Positions 1 through 8,637 of a stretch of DNA of 64,000 nucleotides are shown one piece after another (the stretch's first letter is position 1; each line of letters opens with the position of its first letter). A program made the translations under genes and the position numbers. The DNA is taken from contig NZ_JALHKS010000006.1 of assembly GCF_022968825.1 (NCBI RefSeq), positions 1 to 64,000 on the forward strand, in the 5' to 3' direction. This DNA is from Chryseobacterium salipaludis (GTDB taxonomy: Bacteria > Bacteroidota > Bacteroidia > Flavobacteriales > Weeksellaceae). A model generated the notes under the pieces. That model searched no databases. It had not been told where the DNA came from and saw only the letters and a program-made list of their open reading frames with translations.

Positions 1-112
1 TTCACTGAACATCGACTACACCATCCCGGCTGAAAAAGCACAGACAGTCCTCTTAGGAAAACCGGAAGGGAAATACACCCAAACAGTAACCTATACCGCT
101 ACAACCAACTAA
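1..112 (+). CDS. C-terminal end of an unknown protein (partial)
   Basis: An open frame enters from the left edge and stops at the TAA at 110-112, giving about 36 residues ending in KYTQTVTYTATTN. The alternating Thr/Tyr/Val pattern looks like the last beta strands of a secreted or surface beta-sandwich protein. A strong terminator follows at once, which supports this as a real gene end. The family cannot be named from this fragment. Confidence 0.6.
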   Translation, partial: SLNIDYTIPAEKAQTVLLGKPEGKYTQTVTYTATTN

Positions 113-154
113 TTCCTCCGGCGTTGAGCCTCTCGGCGCTCAGGAAAAATACCC

Positions 155-187
155 AAAAAGGTCCGGCACTCCAGCCCGGACCTTTTT
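155..187 (+). terminator. Rho-independent terminator after the partial gene
   Basis: AAAAAGGTCCGG and CCGGACCTTTTT form a 12-bp perfect stem around a 9-nt loop, with a T-rich tail on the plus strand and A's on the other side. It can serve the partial gene that ends at 112 and could work in both directions. Confidence 0.85.
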
Positions 188-189
188 CT

Positions 190-800
190 TTTCTTCTGCC
201 TTTCTCACGAAGCACCTCGCAACCCGCAACCCGCAACCCGCACCTTGCACCTTGTCAGTTCGAGTGTTTTTCCGAAGCGCAGCGTAGGAACAATCACCGA
301 CAACCGACAACCAACCACCGACCACTCACCACTCGCAACCCGCAACCCGCAACCCGTACCCCCGTCATTGCGAGGAGGCGCCAGCCGACGAAGCAACCCC
401 CTGAACGGCAGCGCTCCTTTGAAAACCCGCAATCACTCAATTACTCCCCACTCCTCTCCTCTGACCACCCACTCCTCACTTCCGATCACCGGCCACCCGC
501 CACCGTTCACCGTTCACCGACCACCGATCACCGACCACCTCGCAACCCGCAACCCGCAACCCGCACCTTGCACCTTGTCAGTTCGAGTGTTTTTCCGAAG
601 CGCAGCGTAGGAACAATCACCGACCACTGACCACCCCGCAACCCGCAACCCGTACCCCCGTCATTGCGAGGAGGCCTCAGCCGACGAAGCAACCCCCTGA
701 ACGGCAGCGCTCCTTTGAAAACCCGCAACCCGCACCTCGCAACCCGCAACCCGCACCTCGCAACCCGCAACCCGCAACCCACACCCTGCGCCCCGCACCA
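190..800. repeat. Low-complexity and dispersed repeat field, no gene
   Basis: The gap is built from short units: CGCAACC runs, GCACCTTGCACCTTG, and ATCACCGACCACC runs. A block beginning TCAGTTCGAGTGTTTTTCC occurs twice (about 277 and 577). A dispersed unit beginning CGTCATTGCGAGGAGG and continuing to a GCAGCGCTCC motif occurs at about 363-425 and 659-720. The same units recur at 27.3, 44.2-44.7, 47.2-47.5, 48.8-49.0 and 49.6-50.9 kb. Open frames across this field are repeat translations and not genes. Confidence 0.8.
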
Positions 801-810
801 AAAAAATCCG

Positions 811-818
811 TAACTTTG
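811..818 (+). promoter_or_regulatory. -7 box of the capsule operon promoter
   Basis: TAACTTTG matches the Bacteroidota -7 consensus TAnnTTTG. It lies 78 nt before the Wza-like start codon, just where the repeat field ends. I see no clear TTG at the -33 position. Confidence 0.55.
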
Positions 819-895
819 CCCCGCAAAAACACATTTTTCCACCGCGCCTCTGCCTTCCTCACCCCTGCAGCCGCCGGTTTATAAATGAACACAAC

Positions 896-1717
896 ATGAT
901 CCCGACTACAATACAATCCTGGCTTCGGCGCCGCACCGCCGCCCCCTTGGCTGCCGTTCTGATCCTGACCCTCTGGGCCTGTGGCCCCAAAAAAAACATG
1001 GTCTATCTGGAGAAAAATGACTACCAGCAGGCCGTGTCCCAGGCCGTCTATCAGGGAACCCGCCTCCAGACCGGCGACCTGCTCGACATTAAAGTCTCCG
1101 CTTTTGATGAATTTGCCGTTCGCCCCTTCAACCAGGCCACCATGTACAAAACAGCCAGCCCAAATGAAGTGCTGAATAATACCACCAACCAGAATGCTCC
1201 CCAAGGTTACCTCGTGGATGCCGATGGCTATATTAGTTTCCCGGTCCTGGGGCGCCTCCACGTCGCCGGCCTCGGCCGCCAGCAGCTCCAGGAAGACCTC
1301 GAAGGACGCTTAAAAGCCTATCTGACGGATCCCATGGTCACCGTGCGTCAGCTCAACTTCAATGTCACCGTTCTCGGCGAAGTGAACAAGCCCGGCCAGT
1401 ATACCAGTGATAATGAGAAAATTAATCTCTTCCAGGCCTTGGGCCTTGCCGGTGACATGACCCAATACGGTGATCGCACCAATGTTAAGCTCGTGCGCAA
1501 CGTCAATGGCACGGAGCAGACCTATACCCTCGACTTTACCGATGCGGGCCTTACCAAATCGCCCGTCTATTATTTGCAGCAGAATGATGTGCTCTACGTC
1601 CAGCCGGATGAAACCAAAAAAGTCGTTGCCAATACCAATCCCAACCGCACCCTCGTTCTCTCGCTCGTCGGTGTCGGTATCACCCTCGCTTCACTCTTAA
1701 TCAATGCCTTCAAATAA
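896..1717 (+). CDS. Wza-like polysaccharide export lipoprotein
   Basis: 273 residues. A signal peptide ends in a lipobox with the lipidated Cys at residue 29 (LTLWAC), so the protein should be anchored in the outer membrane. A Poly_export domain (about 50-155, GDLLDIKV onward) is followed by an SLBB-type region (VTVLGEVNKPGQY) and a C-terminal hydrophobic helix at about 248-268. Wza-family proteins form the outer-membrane channel for capsular or exopolysaccharide. The next gene is the partner tyrosine kinase and overlaps it by 14 nt, which suggests translational coupling. Family assignment is firm; the polymer exported is unknown. Confidence 0.93.
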   Translation: MIPTTIQSWLRRRTAAPLAAVLILTLWACGPKKNMVYLEKNDYQQAVSQAVYQGTRLQTGDLLDIKVSAFDEFAVRPFNQATMYKTASPNEVLNNTTNQNAPQGYLVDADGYISFPVLGRLHVAGLGRQQLQEDLEGRLKAYLTDPMVTVRQLNFNVTVLGEVNKPGQYTSDNEKINLFQALGLAGDMTQYGDRTNVKLVRNVNGTEQTYTLDFTDAGLTKSPVYYLQQNDVLYVQPDETKKVVANTNPNRTLVLSLVGVGITLASLLINAFK

Positions 1718-4058
1718 CCGCATGGAGATGGACTTCCTCCCGGAACACCAGCCGGAACAAAAAATTGATCTTAAAAAAGTAATCGGCCGCTACCGCAAGA
1801 AATGGCCGTGGTTCCTGGGCTCATTGTTATTATGCTTGGTCGCTGCCTGGCTCTACCTGCGCTATGCACCTGTCATTTATCAGACCCGCGCTTCTGTTTT
1901 TGTGGCCAAAGCTTCCAAGAAAGGAGGCTCCGGCGGCCTCACCGATCTGCAAAACATTTCCCTCACCGGCGGCCTCAGCGAAACCGATATCGAAGACGAA
2001 ATTTCCATGCTCAAAGCAAAGCCGCTTATGCTGCGTGTGGTCAAAGAACTGAACCTCGATATGCAGTTTATTTATGAAGGAAATGTGCGCACCAACGAAC
2101 TCTTTTCCGACGGGCCGCTCGACGGCAAGGTTACCCACCTGCGCGAACCCCGGAAATTTAAACAGCAGGCCTACACGATCCGTCCGGCCAGCAATACCAG
2201 CTTTAAACTCAGTGCCGAAGGAAAGCCGGACCGTATTTTCCGTTATGATGTTCCCGTGCAGGAAGAGTTTGGAACTTTTGTCGTGTCACGACACCCGGCC
2301 GTAGAATTCAAAAGCCCGCTAAAATTAGTAGTGCGCAACGCCGCTTTGGCCGCCGAAGACTTGGAGCGCAGCCTCACCTTGGGCGTACCCGGCAAAAACT
2401 CCGCCGTCATCGAAATGTCGCGCAATGGTGAAAACCCCGATAAATCGGAAGCGGCCCTCAACGAGCTGATCCGCCAGTTCAACCTCGATGCCATTGAAAA
2501 CAAAAACCAGGAAGCCGAAAATACCGCCAAGTTTATCGATGAGCGCCTCGACCTCATTACCCGTGAACTGGGGACCATTGAGAGCCAGAAGGAAGCCTTC
2601 AAACGCTCCAACCAGATCACCGATCTTGAGACCCAGGCCAAACTCTCCGTTGAAAATGCCAACGAAGCCACCAAAAAGATCATGGACGTCGGCACCCAGC
2701 TCGAGATGGTCAACTCTGTCCTGGCCTTTGCCAACTCCGCCAACAATGAACAGCTGCTGCCTTCCAATATGGGCATGCCCGCCGGTCTGGACCAGCTGAT
2801 CTCCGACTATAACCAGCTCGTCCTCACCCGCAACCGCACCCTGCGTCAGGCCACCCCGGCCAACCCCGCCGTCCAGCAGTTCAACCGTGATATTGCCGCT
2901 ACGCGCAATTTGGTGCGCGACAACCTCGTGAAGACCCGCGCTACGTTGCAGAATACCTTGTCTGATTTGCAGGCGCGCGTCACTGAATCCCGTGAAAGCA
3001 TCACCAAATTCCCGGGTCAGGAGCGCCAGTTCCGGAACATTGACCGCCAGCAAAACATTAAGGAAGCGCTTTACCTCTACCTCTTACAGAAACGCGAAGA
3101 GACATCCATCTCTTTGGCTGTTACGACTCCGAAGGCGCGTGTTGTCAATCCGGCCTATACTGTAGCACAGCCGGTCGCTCCTAAAAAACAGATCATCTAT
3201 CTTGGCGGCTTCCTGCTCGGCCTGCTGTTGCCCTTCCTTGGTTTCTATGGCTACTTTGCCTTTGATACCAAAGTGAAAACCAAAAAGGATCTTTCTGATG
3301 CCCTGCCTGATGTGCCCGTCCTGGCGGAGGTACCCACCGTGGGGAAGGATGACTCTGACCTCATGGGTAAAAATGACCTTTCCGTCTATGCTGAAGCCTT
3401 CCGCATCCTGACCGCCAACCTGAAGTTCATGCTCACCAAAATCTCGGGCACCGCGCCGGTCATCCTCTTCACCTCCTCCGTGAAAGGCGAAGGCAAAACC
3501 ACCGTGTCGGTGAACTCCGCGCTCAGCCTGGCCAGTACCAAAAAAGTACTCCTCATCGGCGCCGACCTCCGCAACCCGCAACTGGAACGCTATATTGTTC
3601 CCGGCCCGCAAGGCCTCTCCGATTACCTGGCAGATGCCACCGTCCATACCGATGATATCATTCACCCGTCCGGCCTCACCCCGAATCTGGACACCATCAG
3701 CAGCGGTACCATTCCGCCGAATCCAACCGACCTGCTGGAAGACAGCCGCCTCGCGGACTTGCTCACTGATTTGCGTCAGCGCTATGACTACGTCCTCATC
3801 GACTCCGCCCCGCTCATGATGGTCAGTGATTCCTTCCACATCCTGCGTCATTCCGATGTCCTGGTGTACGTCGTCCGTGCCCGCTACACCGAAAAAGAAC
3901 TGCTCGATTATGCCGGCACCGTCGCCAAAGACGACAACGTTTCCCGCATGGCCCTCGTCCTTAACGATGTCGATAAAGATGAAATGCGCTACGGCTACGG
4001 TGGCAAATACGGCTACGGCTACCACGACGAAACCAAAAAACCCTGGTGGAAATTTTAA
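1704..4058 (+). CDS. Wzc-like polysaccharide co-polymerase / bacterial tyrosine kinase
   Basis: 784 residues. There is an N-terminal Wzz-type domain with a membrane helix at 36-52, a long coiled-coil periplasmic part (about 250-470), a second membrane helix at about 497-520, and a cytoplasmic BY-kinase domain. The kinase shows Walker A SSVKGEGKTT (591-600), a Walker A' segment LLIGADLRNP near 615, and Walker B YVLIDS with D700. The C-terminus carries a tyrosine cluster (YGYGGKYGYGYH), the usual autophosphorylation tail. It should control chain length and export together with the Wza-like protein. Met7 at 1722 is an alternative start just beyond the overlap. Confidence 0.94.
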   Translation: MPSNNRMEMDFLPEHQPEQKIDLKKVIGRYRKKWPWFLGSLLLCLVAAWLYLRYAPVIYQTRASVFVAKASKKGGSGGLTDLQNISLTGGLSETDIEDEISMLKAKPLMLRVVKELNLDMQFIYEGNVRTNELFSDGPLDGKVTHLREPRKFKQQAYTIRPASNTSFKLSAEGKPDRIFRYDVPVQEEFGTFVVSRHPAVEFKSPLKLVVRNAALAAEDLERSLTLGVPGKNSAVIEMSRNGENPDKSEAALNELIRQFNLDAIENKNQEAENTAKFIDERLDLITRELGTIESQKEAFKRSNQITDLETQAKLSVENANEATKKIMDVGTQLEMVNSVLAFANSANNEQLLPSNMGMPAGLDQLISDYNQLVLTRNRTLRQATPANPAVQQFNRDIAATRNLVRDNLVKTRATLQNTLSDLQARVTESRESITKFPGQERQFRNIDRQQNIKEALYLYLLQKREETSISLAVTTPKARVVNPAYTVAQPVAPKKQIIYLGGFLLGLLLPFLGFYGYFAFDTKVKTKKDLSDALPDVPVLAEVPTVGKDDSDLMGKNDLSVYAEAFRILTANLKFMLTKISGTAPVILFTSSVKGEGKTTVSVNSALSLASTKKVLLIGADLRNPQLERYIVPGPQGLSDYLADATVHTDDIIHPSGLTPNLDTISSGTIPPNPTDLLEDSRLADLLTDLRQRYDYVLIDSAPLMMVSDSFHILRHSDVLVYVVRARYTEKELLDYAGTVAKDDNVSRMALVLNDVDKDEMRYGYGGKYGYGYHDETKKPWWKF

Positions 4059-4062
4059 CAAA

Positions 4063-4350
4063 ATGCAAATTCGCAAATATGCAGATCTGCAAATACGCAA
4101 ATAAGCAAATCAGCAAATCAGCCAGATATAAATAAAATAAGTTAAAACATAAAAGCAAATTCGCAGATATGCAGATTCGCTTAATCAAGACTAAATATAC
4201 GAGAGTAGTTAAAGCGGAACGAGGCAAATTCGCAGATCCGCAAATCCGCCCCGTTAGAAATAAGATAAGTTAAAACGTAAAAAACAAATACGCAGATACG
4301 CAAATACGCGAATAGGCAGATATGCAAATATGCAGATTCGCAAATCCGCC
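4063..4350 (+). repeat. Degenerate 8-9 bp repeat field (CAAATACG / CAGATATG type)
   Basis: Almost 300 bp made of variants of CAAATTCG, CAGATATG, CAAATACG and CAAATCAG, including AGCAAATCAGCAAATCAG near 4104. No gene is seen. The same CAAATCAG-type unit occurs inside the glycosyltransferase coding sequence at about 15132-15165, on the other side of the AT-rich cassette. Confidence 0.75.
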
Positions 4351-4359
4351 CTGTAACAC

Positions 4360-4719
4360 ATGACTGTCCAAACTTATAGAGAGCTCGACGTCTGGAAAAA
4401 TTCCATGACACTTGTTGAAGATATATACAAAATGTCTTTTGGCTTCCCTAAAGAGGAAATGTATGGCTTAACTTCTCAAATACGCCGGTGCGCTGTTTCA
4501 ATTCCTTCAAACATTGCCGAAGGTTTTATGCGCAGGAGTACCAAAGAGTTTATGCAATTTATTTATATTGCGCTTGCCTCCCTCGGAGAACTGGATACGC
4601 AATTGGAAATTGCGGTGCGTCTGCAATATCTCGAACGGGCTGCAGCTATCCTGCAAAACATCGAAATAATAAGAAAACAGTTATATGCTTTAAACAGATC
4701 TTTGAAAGCAAAACTTTAA
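4360..4719 (+). CDS. Four-helix-bundle protein (TIGR02436 / S23-like family)
   Basis: 119 residues, the family's full length. It shows the typical motifs YRELDVWKNSM near the start, FPKEEMYGLTSQIRR (about 29-43), SIPSNIAEGF (47-56) and the LGELDTQLEIA helix. Members are small four-helix bundles first noticed as reading frames in 23S rRNA intervening sequences; in Bacteroidota they are common beside polysaccharide genes and mobile repeats. The biochemical role is not established. It sits between two repeat fields in the capsule operon and may be a passenger rather than a sugar gene. Confidence 0.88.
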   Translation: MTVQTYRELDVWKNSMTLVEDIYKMSFGFPKEEMYGLTSQIRRCAVSIPSNIAEGFMRRSTKEFMQFIYIALASLGELDTQLEIAVRLQYLERAAAILQNIEIIRKQLYALNRSLKAKL

Positions 4720-4727
4720 CCCATCAC

Positions 4728-4820
4728 CAACCACCGACCACCGACCACTAATCACCGACCACCAACTCCATGAACCAATCACCGACCACCGACCACCGAC
4801 CACCGACCACCGACCACCCA
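4728..4820 (+). repeat. CACCGACCACC repeat spanning a gene start
   Basis: Runs of ACCACCGACCACCGACC and ATCACCGACC cover the gap between the four-helix-bundle gene and the epimerase, and continue into the epimerase reading frame up to about 4819. The same unit is present at about 300-340 and 460-540. Confidence 0.8.
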
Positions 4821-5807
4821 CTACTCAATAAAAAAATTCTCATCACCGGCGGCGCCGGCTTCATCGGCTCCAACCTCACCGAAAAGTTCTTAGAGCTGGG
4901 AGCGGTCGTTACCTGTCTGGACAACTTCGCTACCGGCCATCGCCACAACATTGCGCCTTTCCTCAGCAATCCGAACTATACCTTGATCGAGGGGGACATC
5001 CGGAATCTGGATACCTGTCGGGAGGCATGCAAAGATCAGCAATTTGTCCTGCACCAGGCTGCTCTTGGCTCCGTGCCTCGCTCCATTAACGATCCGATTA
5101 CGAGCAATGAGGTGAATGTGAGCGGCTTTCTCAACATGCTCGTCGCGGCACGTGATGCCAAAGTCAAGCGTTTCGTCTATGCCGCCAGTTCCAGCACCTA
5201 CGGAGATTCTACAAGCCTGCCCAAGGTGGAAGATGTGATTGGCAAACCGCTCTCGCCCTATGCCATCACCAAGTATGTCAATGAACTGTACGCGGATGTC
5301 TTTGCGAAAACCTACGGAATGGAATGCATAGGCCTTCGGTACTTCAATGTCTTTGGCCGCAGACAGGATCCCAACGGCGCTTATGCCGCCGTCATCCCCA
5401 AGTTTGTCATTCAACTCATGAACCATCAAAGTCCGACCATCAATGGCGCCGGCGATTACTCACGAGACTTTACTTATATCGACAATGTCATCCAGATGAA
5501 TCAGCGGGCCATGCTGACAGAAAATCCGGCTGCCGTCAATACGGTATATAATACCGCTGTGGGCGACCGTACTACCATCAAAGACATGGCCCAACTCCTT
5601 AAGCAGTATTTAAGCGAATACGATCCGGCCGTCAGCGACGTAGAAATCTTGCACGGTCCTGTTCGTGCAGGTGACGTGCCCCACTCCAAAGCCAGTATCG
5701 CAAAAGCCCGGGATTTACTGGGTTACGAACCCAGTCACATATTTGCACAAGGGCTCAAAGAAGCCGTAACATGGTACTGGGAAAACCTTAAAAGCACAAG
5801 ACAGTAA
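4770..5807 (+). CDS. UDP-N-acetylglucosamine 4-epimerase, WbpP-like (SDR family)
   Basis: 345 residues. An extended SDR epimerase: nucleotide-binding GGAGFIG at 27-33, active-site SSSTYG region, and catalytic YAITK with Tyr164 and Lys168. Segments such as ALGSVPRSINDP and LRYFNVFGRRQDP resemble WbpP-type enzymes that interconvert UDP-GlcNAc and UDP-GalNAc. The following dehydrogenase gene fits the same pathway to a uronic acid precursor. Residues 2-16 are encoded by the CACCGACCACC repeat, and there is no ATG, GTG or TTG between 4770 and the Rossmann motif, so the only normal start codon lies in repeat DNA. Confidence 0.9.
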   Translation: MNQSPTTDHRPPTTDHPLLNKKILITGGAGFIGSNLTEKFLELGAVVTCLDNFATGHRHNIAPFLSNPNYTLIEGDIRNLDTCREACKDQQFVLHQAALGSVPRSINDPITSNEVNVSGFLNMLVAARDAKVKRFVYAASSSTYGDSTSLPKVEDVIGKPLSPYAITKYVNELYADVFAKTYGMECIGLRYFNVFGRRQDPNGAYAAVIPKFVIQLMNHQSPTINGAGDYSRDFTYIDNVIQMNQRAMLTENPAAVNTVYNTAVGDRTTIKDMAQLLKQYLSEYDPAVSDVEILHGPVRAGDVPHSKASIAKARDLLGYEPSHIFAQGLKEAVTWYWENLKSTRQ

Positions 5808-5836
5808 AAACAGATAAAAAAACACAAACATATATT

Positions 5837-7156
5837 ATGACTCACAAAATTGCCGTCATCGGCCTTGGTTATGTAGGCCTTCCCCTTGCAAGGTTGTTTG
5901 CCACAAAATTTCCTGTAGTGGGATTTGACATTAATACCAAAAGAGTAGCCGAACTCAATGCTGGCCACGACGACACCCTTGAAGTATCAGATGAGCTGTT
6001 GCAGTCGGCGCTTGTTGCGGTCAATCCCTTTGCTGATCTAAATGCAGGAGAGGGACTGTATTGCTCTGACAATCTTGACGATATTGCTGATGCTAATATT
6101 TACATTATTACGGTACCTACGCCTGTAGATAAGAACAACAGACCGGTATTGACTCCGCTTATAAAGGCAAGCGAAACCGTAGGACAGGTTATTAAGAAAG
6201 ATGACATCGTCATTTACGAATCTACCGTTTATCCAGGCGCGACGGAGGACGACTGTATTCCTGTTGTTGAGAAGGTAAGCGGGATGACGTATAATGTAGA
6301 CTTTTTTGCAGGATATTCGCCGGAGCGTATTAACCCGGGAGATAAGGAGCATACCGTAGAGAAAATTAAAAAAGTGACCAGTGGTTCCACACCTGAAATC
6401 GGTAAAGTAGTAGATGATCTTTACAGCTCTGTTATAAGTGCCGGCACCCATCTGGCTCCGACGATTAAAGTGGCCGAGGCTGCCAAGGTGATCGAGAATT
6501 CCCAGCGCGACATCAACATCGCTTTTGTCAATGAGTTGGCCAAGATATTCAACCTTATGGACATCGATACCCATGCGGTGCTCGAAGCAGCCGGGACCAA
6601 ATGGAATTTCCTTCCCTTTAAACCGGGCTTGGTAGGCGGTCACTGTATTGGCGTGGACCCGTACTACCTCGCGCAGAAGGCGCAGGAGTATGGCTATCAT
6701 CCGGAAATCATTCTGGCCGGTCGTCGCCTGAATGACTCTATGGGTAAATATGTTGCAGAACAAGTACTAAAGGCCATGATCAGAAAAGGCATTAATCCGT
6801 GTGGCGCTAAAGTGCTAAATTTAGGAATTACCTTTAAGGAAAACTGCCCAGATGTACGAAATACCAAGGCTGTCGATGTAATTCGAAACTTAGAAGCGTA
6901 CGGCTTAGAGGTAACTACATTTGACCCATGGGCGGATCCCGACGAGGTAATGCATGAATATGAGATTATTTCTCATTCACAATTTAAAACGGAGCACTTA
7001 AAACCATCAAGAAAATATGATGTAATCATAATAACAGTCGCGCATGATGCCTTTAGAAAATTAAATTTATTAGAATATCTTAAAGAGATAAATATTATAT
7101 ATGACGTCAAGGGTATTATAGAATCAACGGCTGAGAAAACATCTATAAGATTATAG
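5837..7156 (+). CDS. UDP-N-acetyl-D-galactosamine dehydrogenase, WbpO/TviB-like
   Basis: 439 residues. The N-terminal Rossmann motif is VIGLGYVGLPLA (about 6-17), and the central catalytic motif is GGHCIGVDP with the nucleophile Cys270. The overall length and the start KIAVIGLGYVGLPLARLF match the WbpO/TviB branch, which oxidises UDP-GalNAc (or UDP-GlcNAc) to the uronic acid with NAD. It lies 29 nt after the epimerase. Codon use changes along the gene: the start and end are AT-rich, while about 6480-6740 is distinctly GC-rich, which hints at a mosaic gene. Confidence 0.92.
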   Translation: MTHKIAVIGLGYVGLPLARLFATKFPVVGFDINTKRVAELNAGHDDTLEVSDELLQSALVAVNPFADLNAGEGLYCSDNLDDIADANIYIITVPTPVDKNNRPVLTPLIKASETVGQVIKKDDIVIYESTVYPGATEDDCIPVVEKVSGMTYNVDFFAGYSPERINPGDKEHTVEKIKKVTSGSTPEIGKVVDDLYSSVISAGTHLAPTIKVAEAAKVIENSQRDINIAFVNELAKIFNLMDIDTHAVLEAAGTKWNFLPFKPGLVGGHCIGVDPYYLAQKAQEYGYHPEIILAGRRLNDSMGKYVAEQVLKAMIRKGINPCGAKVLNLGITFKENCPDVRNTKAVDVIRNLEAYGLEVTTFDPWADPDEVMHEYEIISHSQFKTEHLKPSRKYDVIIITVAHDAFRKLNLLEYLKEINIIYDVKGIIESTAEKTSIRL

Positions 7157-7182
7157 ACAAAACTTTTCTTTAGCTCCCACAA

Positions 7183-8637
7183 ATGGATATTAGAAAGACT
7201 GTAGTATCAGGTATCAAATGGTCCTCAATAAGCAATATTGGGCTGGCAATACTGCAGTTGATACAAATCAGCATTCTTACTAGGTATTTACCAAAGGAAG
7301 ACTTTGGTTTATTAGCAATCGCAGTCTTTTCTGTTAATTTTACGAACATCTTTGTTGAAATGGGTATTTCAACTGCCATTTTATTTAAGCAAAATATTAC
7401 CCAGAAGCAATACAGCAGCTTATATTGGCTAAATAATTTTATCGCGATAATATTATATATATTTATATATACCGCTTCACCTTTAGTTGCACAATTTTAT
7501 AATCAACCAAAAGTCGAAAACATAATTAGAATATTAGCTTTTAATATCATTTTAATGGCTATCGGACAACAACACAGAGTTATACTTCAAAAGAAGTTAA
7601 TTTTTCATACCCTGGCAAAAGTTGATCTGATCGCATATACCGTAGGCTTAATTACTGCAGTAACTATGGCAATATCTGGTTACGGAGTCTACAGTTTGGT
7701 ATTTTCCACAATTAGCACTTCGGCAATTTCGTCATCACTGCTGATATATATTCGCAGAAAACAGGAACCGATTTTACTACATTTCAAAATGAGCGAAATC
7801 AGAGATTTTTTGACAATCGGAACTTATAGTCTAGGTAGCAACATATTAGATTTTCTCTCGAGGGAAATAGATCTAATTTTAATAGGTAAATATTTTGGCC
7901 CACGCACCTTGGGCATTTATTCGTTGGCTAAACAAATAAGCTTAAAACTATATTCAGTTGTTATTCCTATCGTATTTAGTGTTTTTAATCCTCTGCTAGC
8001 TTCAATGAACCGCGAGAAAAAAAAGGTTGAATACTATTATCTTAAAGTTTTGCACATGATTTCCCACACTACAATACCATTCTACTTAATTGTCGCACTA
8101 TGCTCTCGCGAAATTCTGACGATATTATATGGGAAAGAATATGAAACAGCTTATTATATCTTGGCTTGTTTAGCAATTTTTCAAGCATGCTTTACACTCG
8201 TAAAACCAGCTGGCAGCCTTCAAATTGCCACTGGTAGAACTGATGTAGGTTTCATATGGACGATCATCAGAAATGTTTTAACAGTAACAGTTTTACTCTT
8301 CGTTATTAAAAGTGAAAATATCGACGCAGTAGCAACATCTTTAGCAGTTTTAAGCTGCGGATTTCTATTTCTTATGTACAGGTTGCAAATAAAAAGAATG
8401 ACCAAAATTACATTCAGAACATATTTACAGCAATTCCTCTCTCCTTTATTATTACTTGTTACTATAACAACTTTAAATCTTTTCTGGATAGATGGATATA
8501 CTATTTCAAACAATATTTTTATCAGCTTAATAATTAAAATTATGACAGGTTTGATAACTTATTTCGCAGTCTTATTTATGATAGGAGAATTAAAAATAAT
8601 TAAAATAAAAGCGCTTTTTCGAAATGAAAATAGGTGA
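7183..8637 (+). CDS. Wzx-type oligosaccharide flippase (PST/MOP family)
   Basis: 484 residues, strongly hydrophobic, with about 12-14 predicted membrane helices. The N-terminus (VVSGIKWSSISNIGLAILQLIQ, then LTRYLPKEDFGLLAIA) is typical of polysaccharide-transport flippases. It should move undecaprenyl-linked repeat units across the inner membrane. It overlaps the next gene by 14 nt. This is the first gene of the strongly AT-rich cassette centre. Confidence 0.9.
   Translation: MDIRKTVVSGIKWSSISNIGLAILQLIQISILTRYLPKEDFGLLAIAVFSVNFTNIFVEMGISTAILFKQNITQKQYSSLYWLNNFIAIILYIFIYTASPLVAQFYNQPKVENIIRILAFNIILMAIGQQHRVILQKKLIFHTLAKVDLIAYTVGLITAVTMAISGYGVYSLVFSTISTSAISSSLLIYIRRKQEPILLHFKMSEIRDFLTIGTYSLGSNILDFLSREIDLILIGKYFGPRTLGIYSLAKQISLKLYSVVIPIVFSVFNPLLASMNREKKKVEYYYLKVLHMISHTTIPFYLIVALCSREILTILYGKEYETAYYILACLAIFQACFTLVKPAGSLQIATGRTDVGFIWTIIRNVLTVTVLLFVIKSENIDAVATSLAVLSCGFLFLMYRLQIKRMTKITFRTYLQQFLSPLLLLVTITTLNLFWIDGYTISNNIFISLIIKIMTGLITYFAVLFMIGELKIIKIKALFRNENR

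Noticed and set aside
124-1261. Several overlapping frames of 60-190 residues on both strands
   Set aside because: They run through low-complexity repeats or antisense to the Wza-like gene and show repeat composition.
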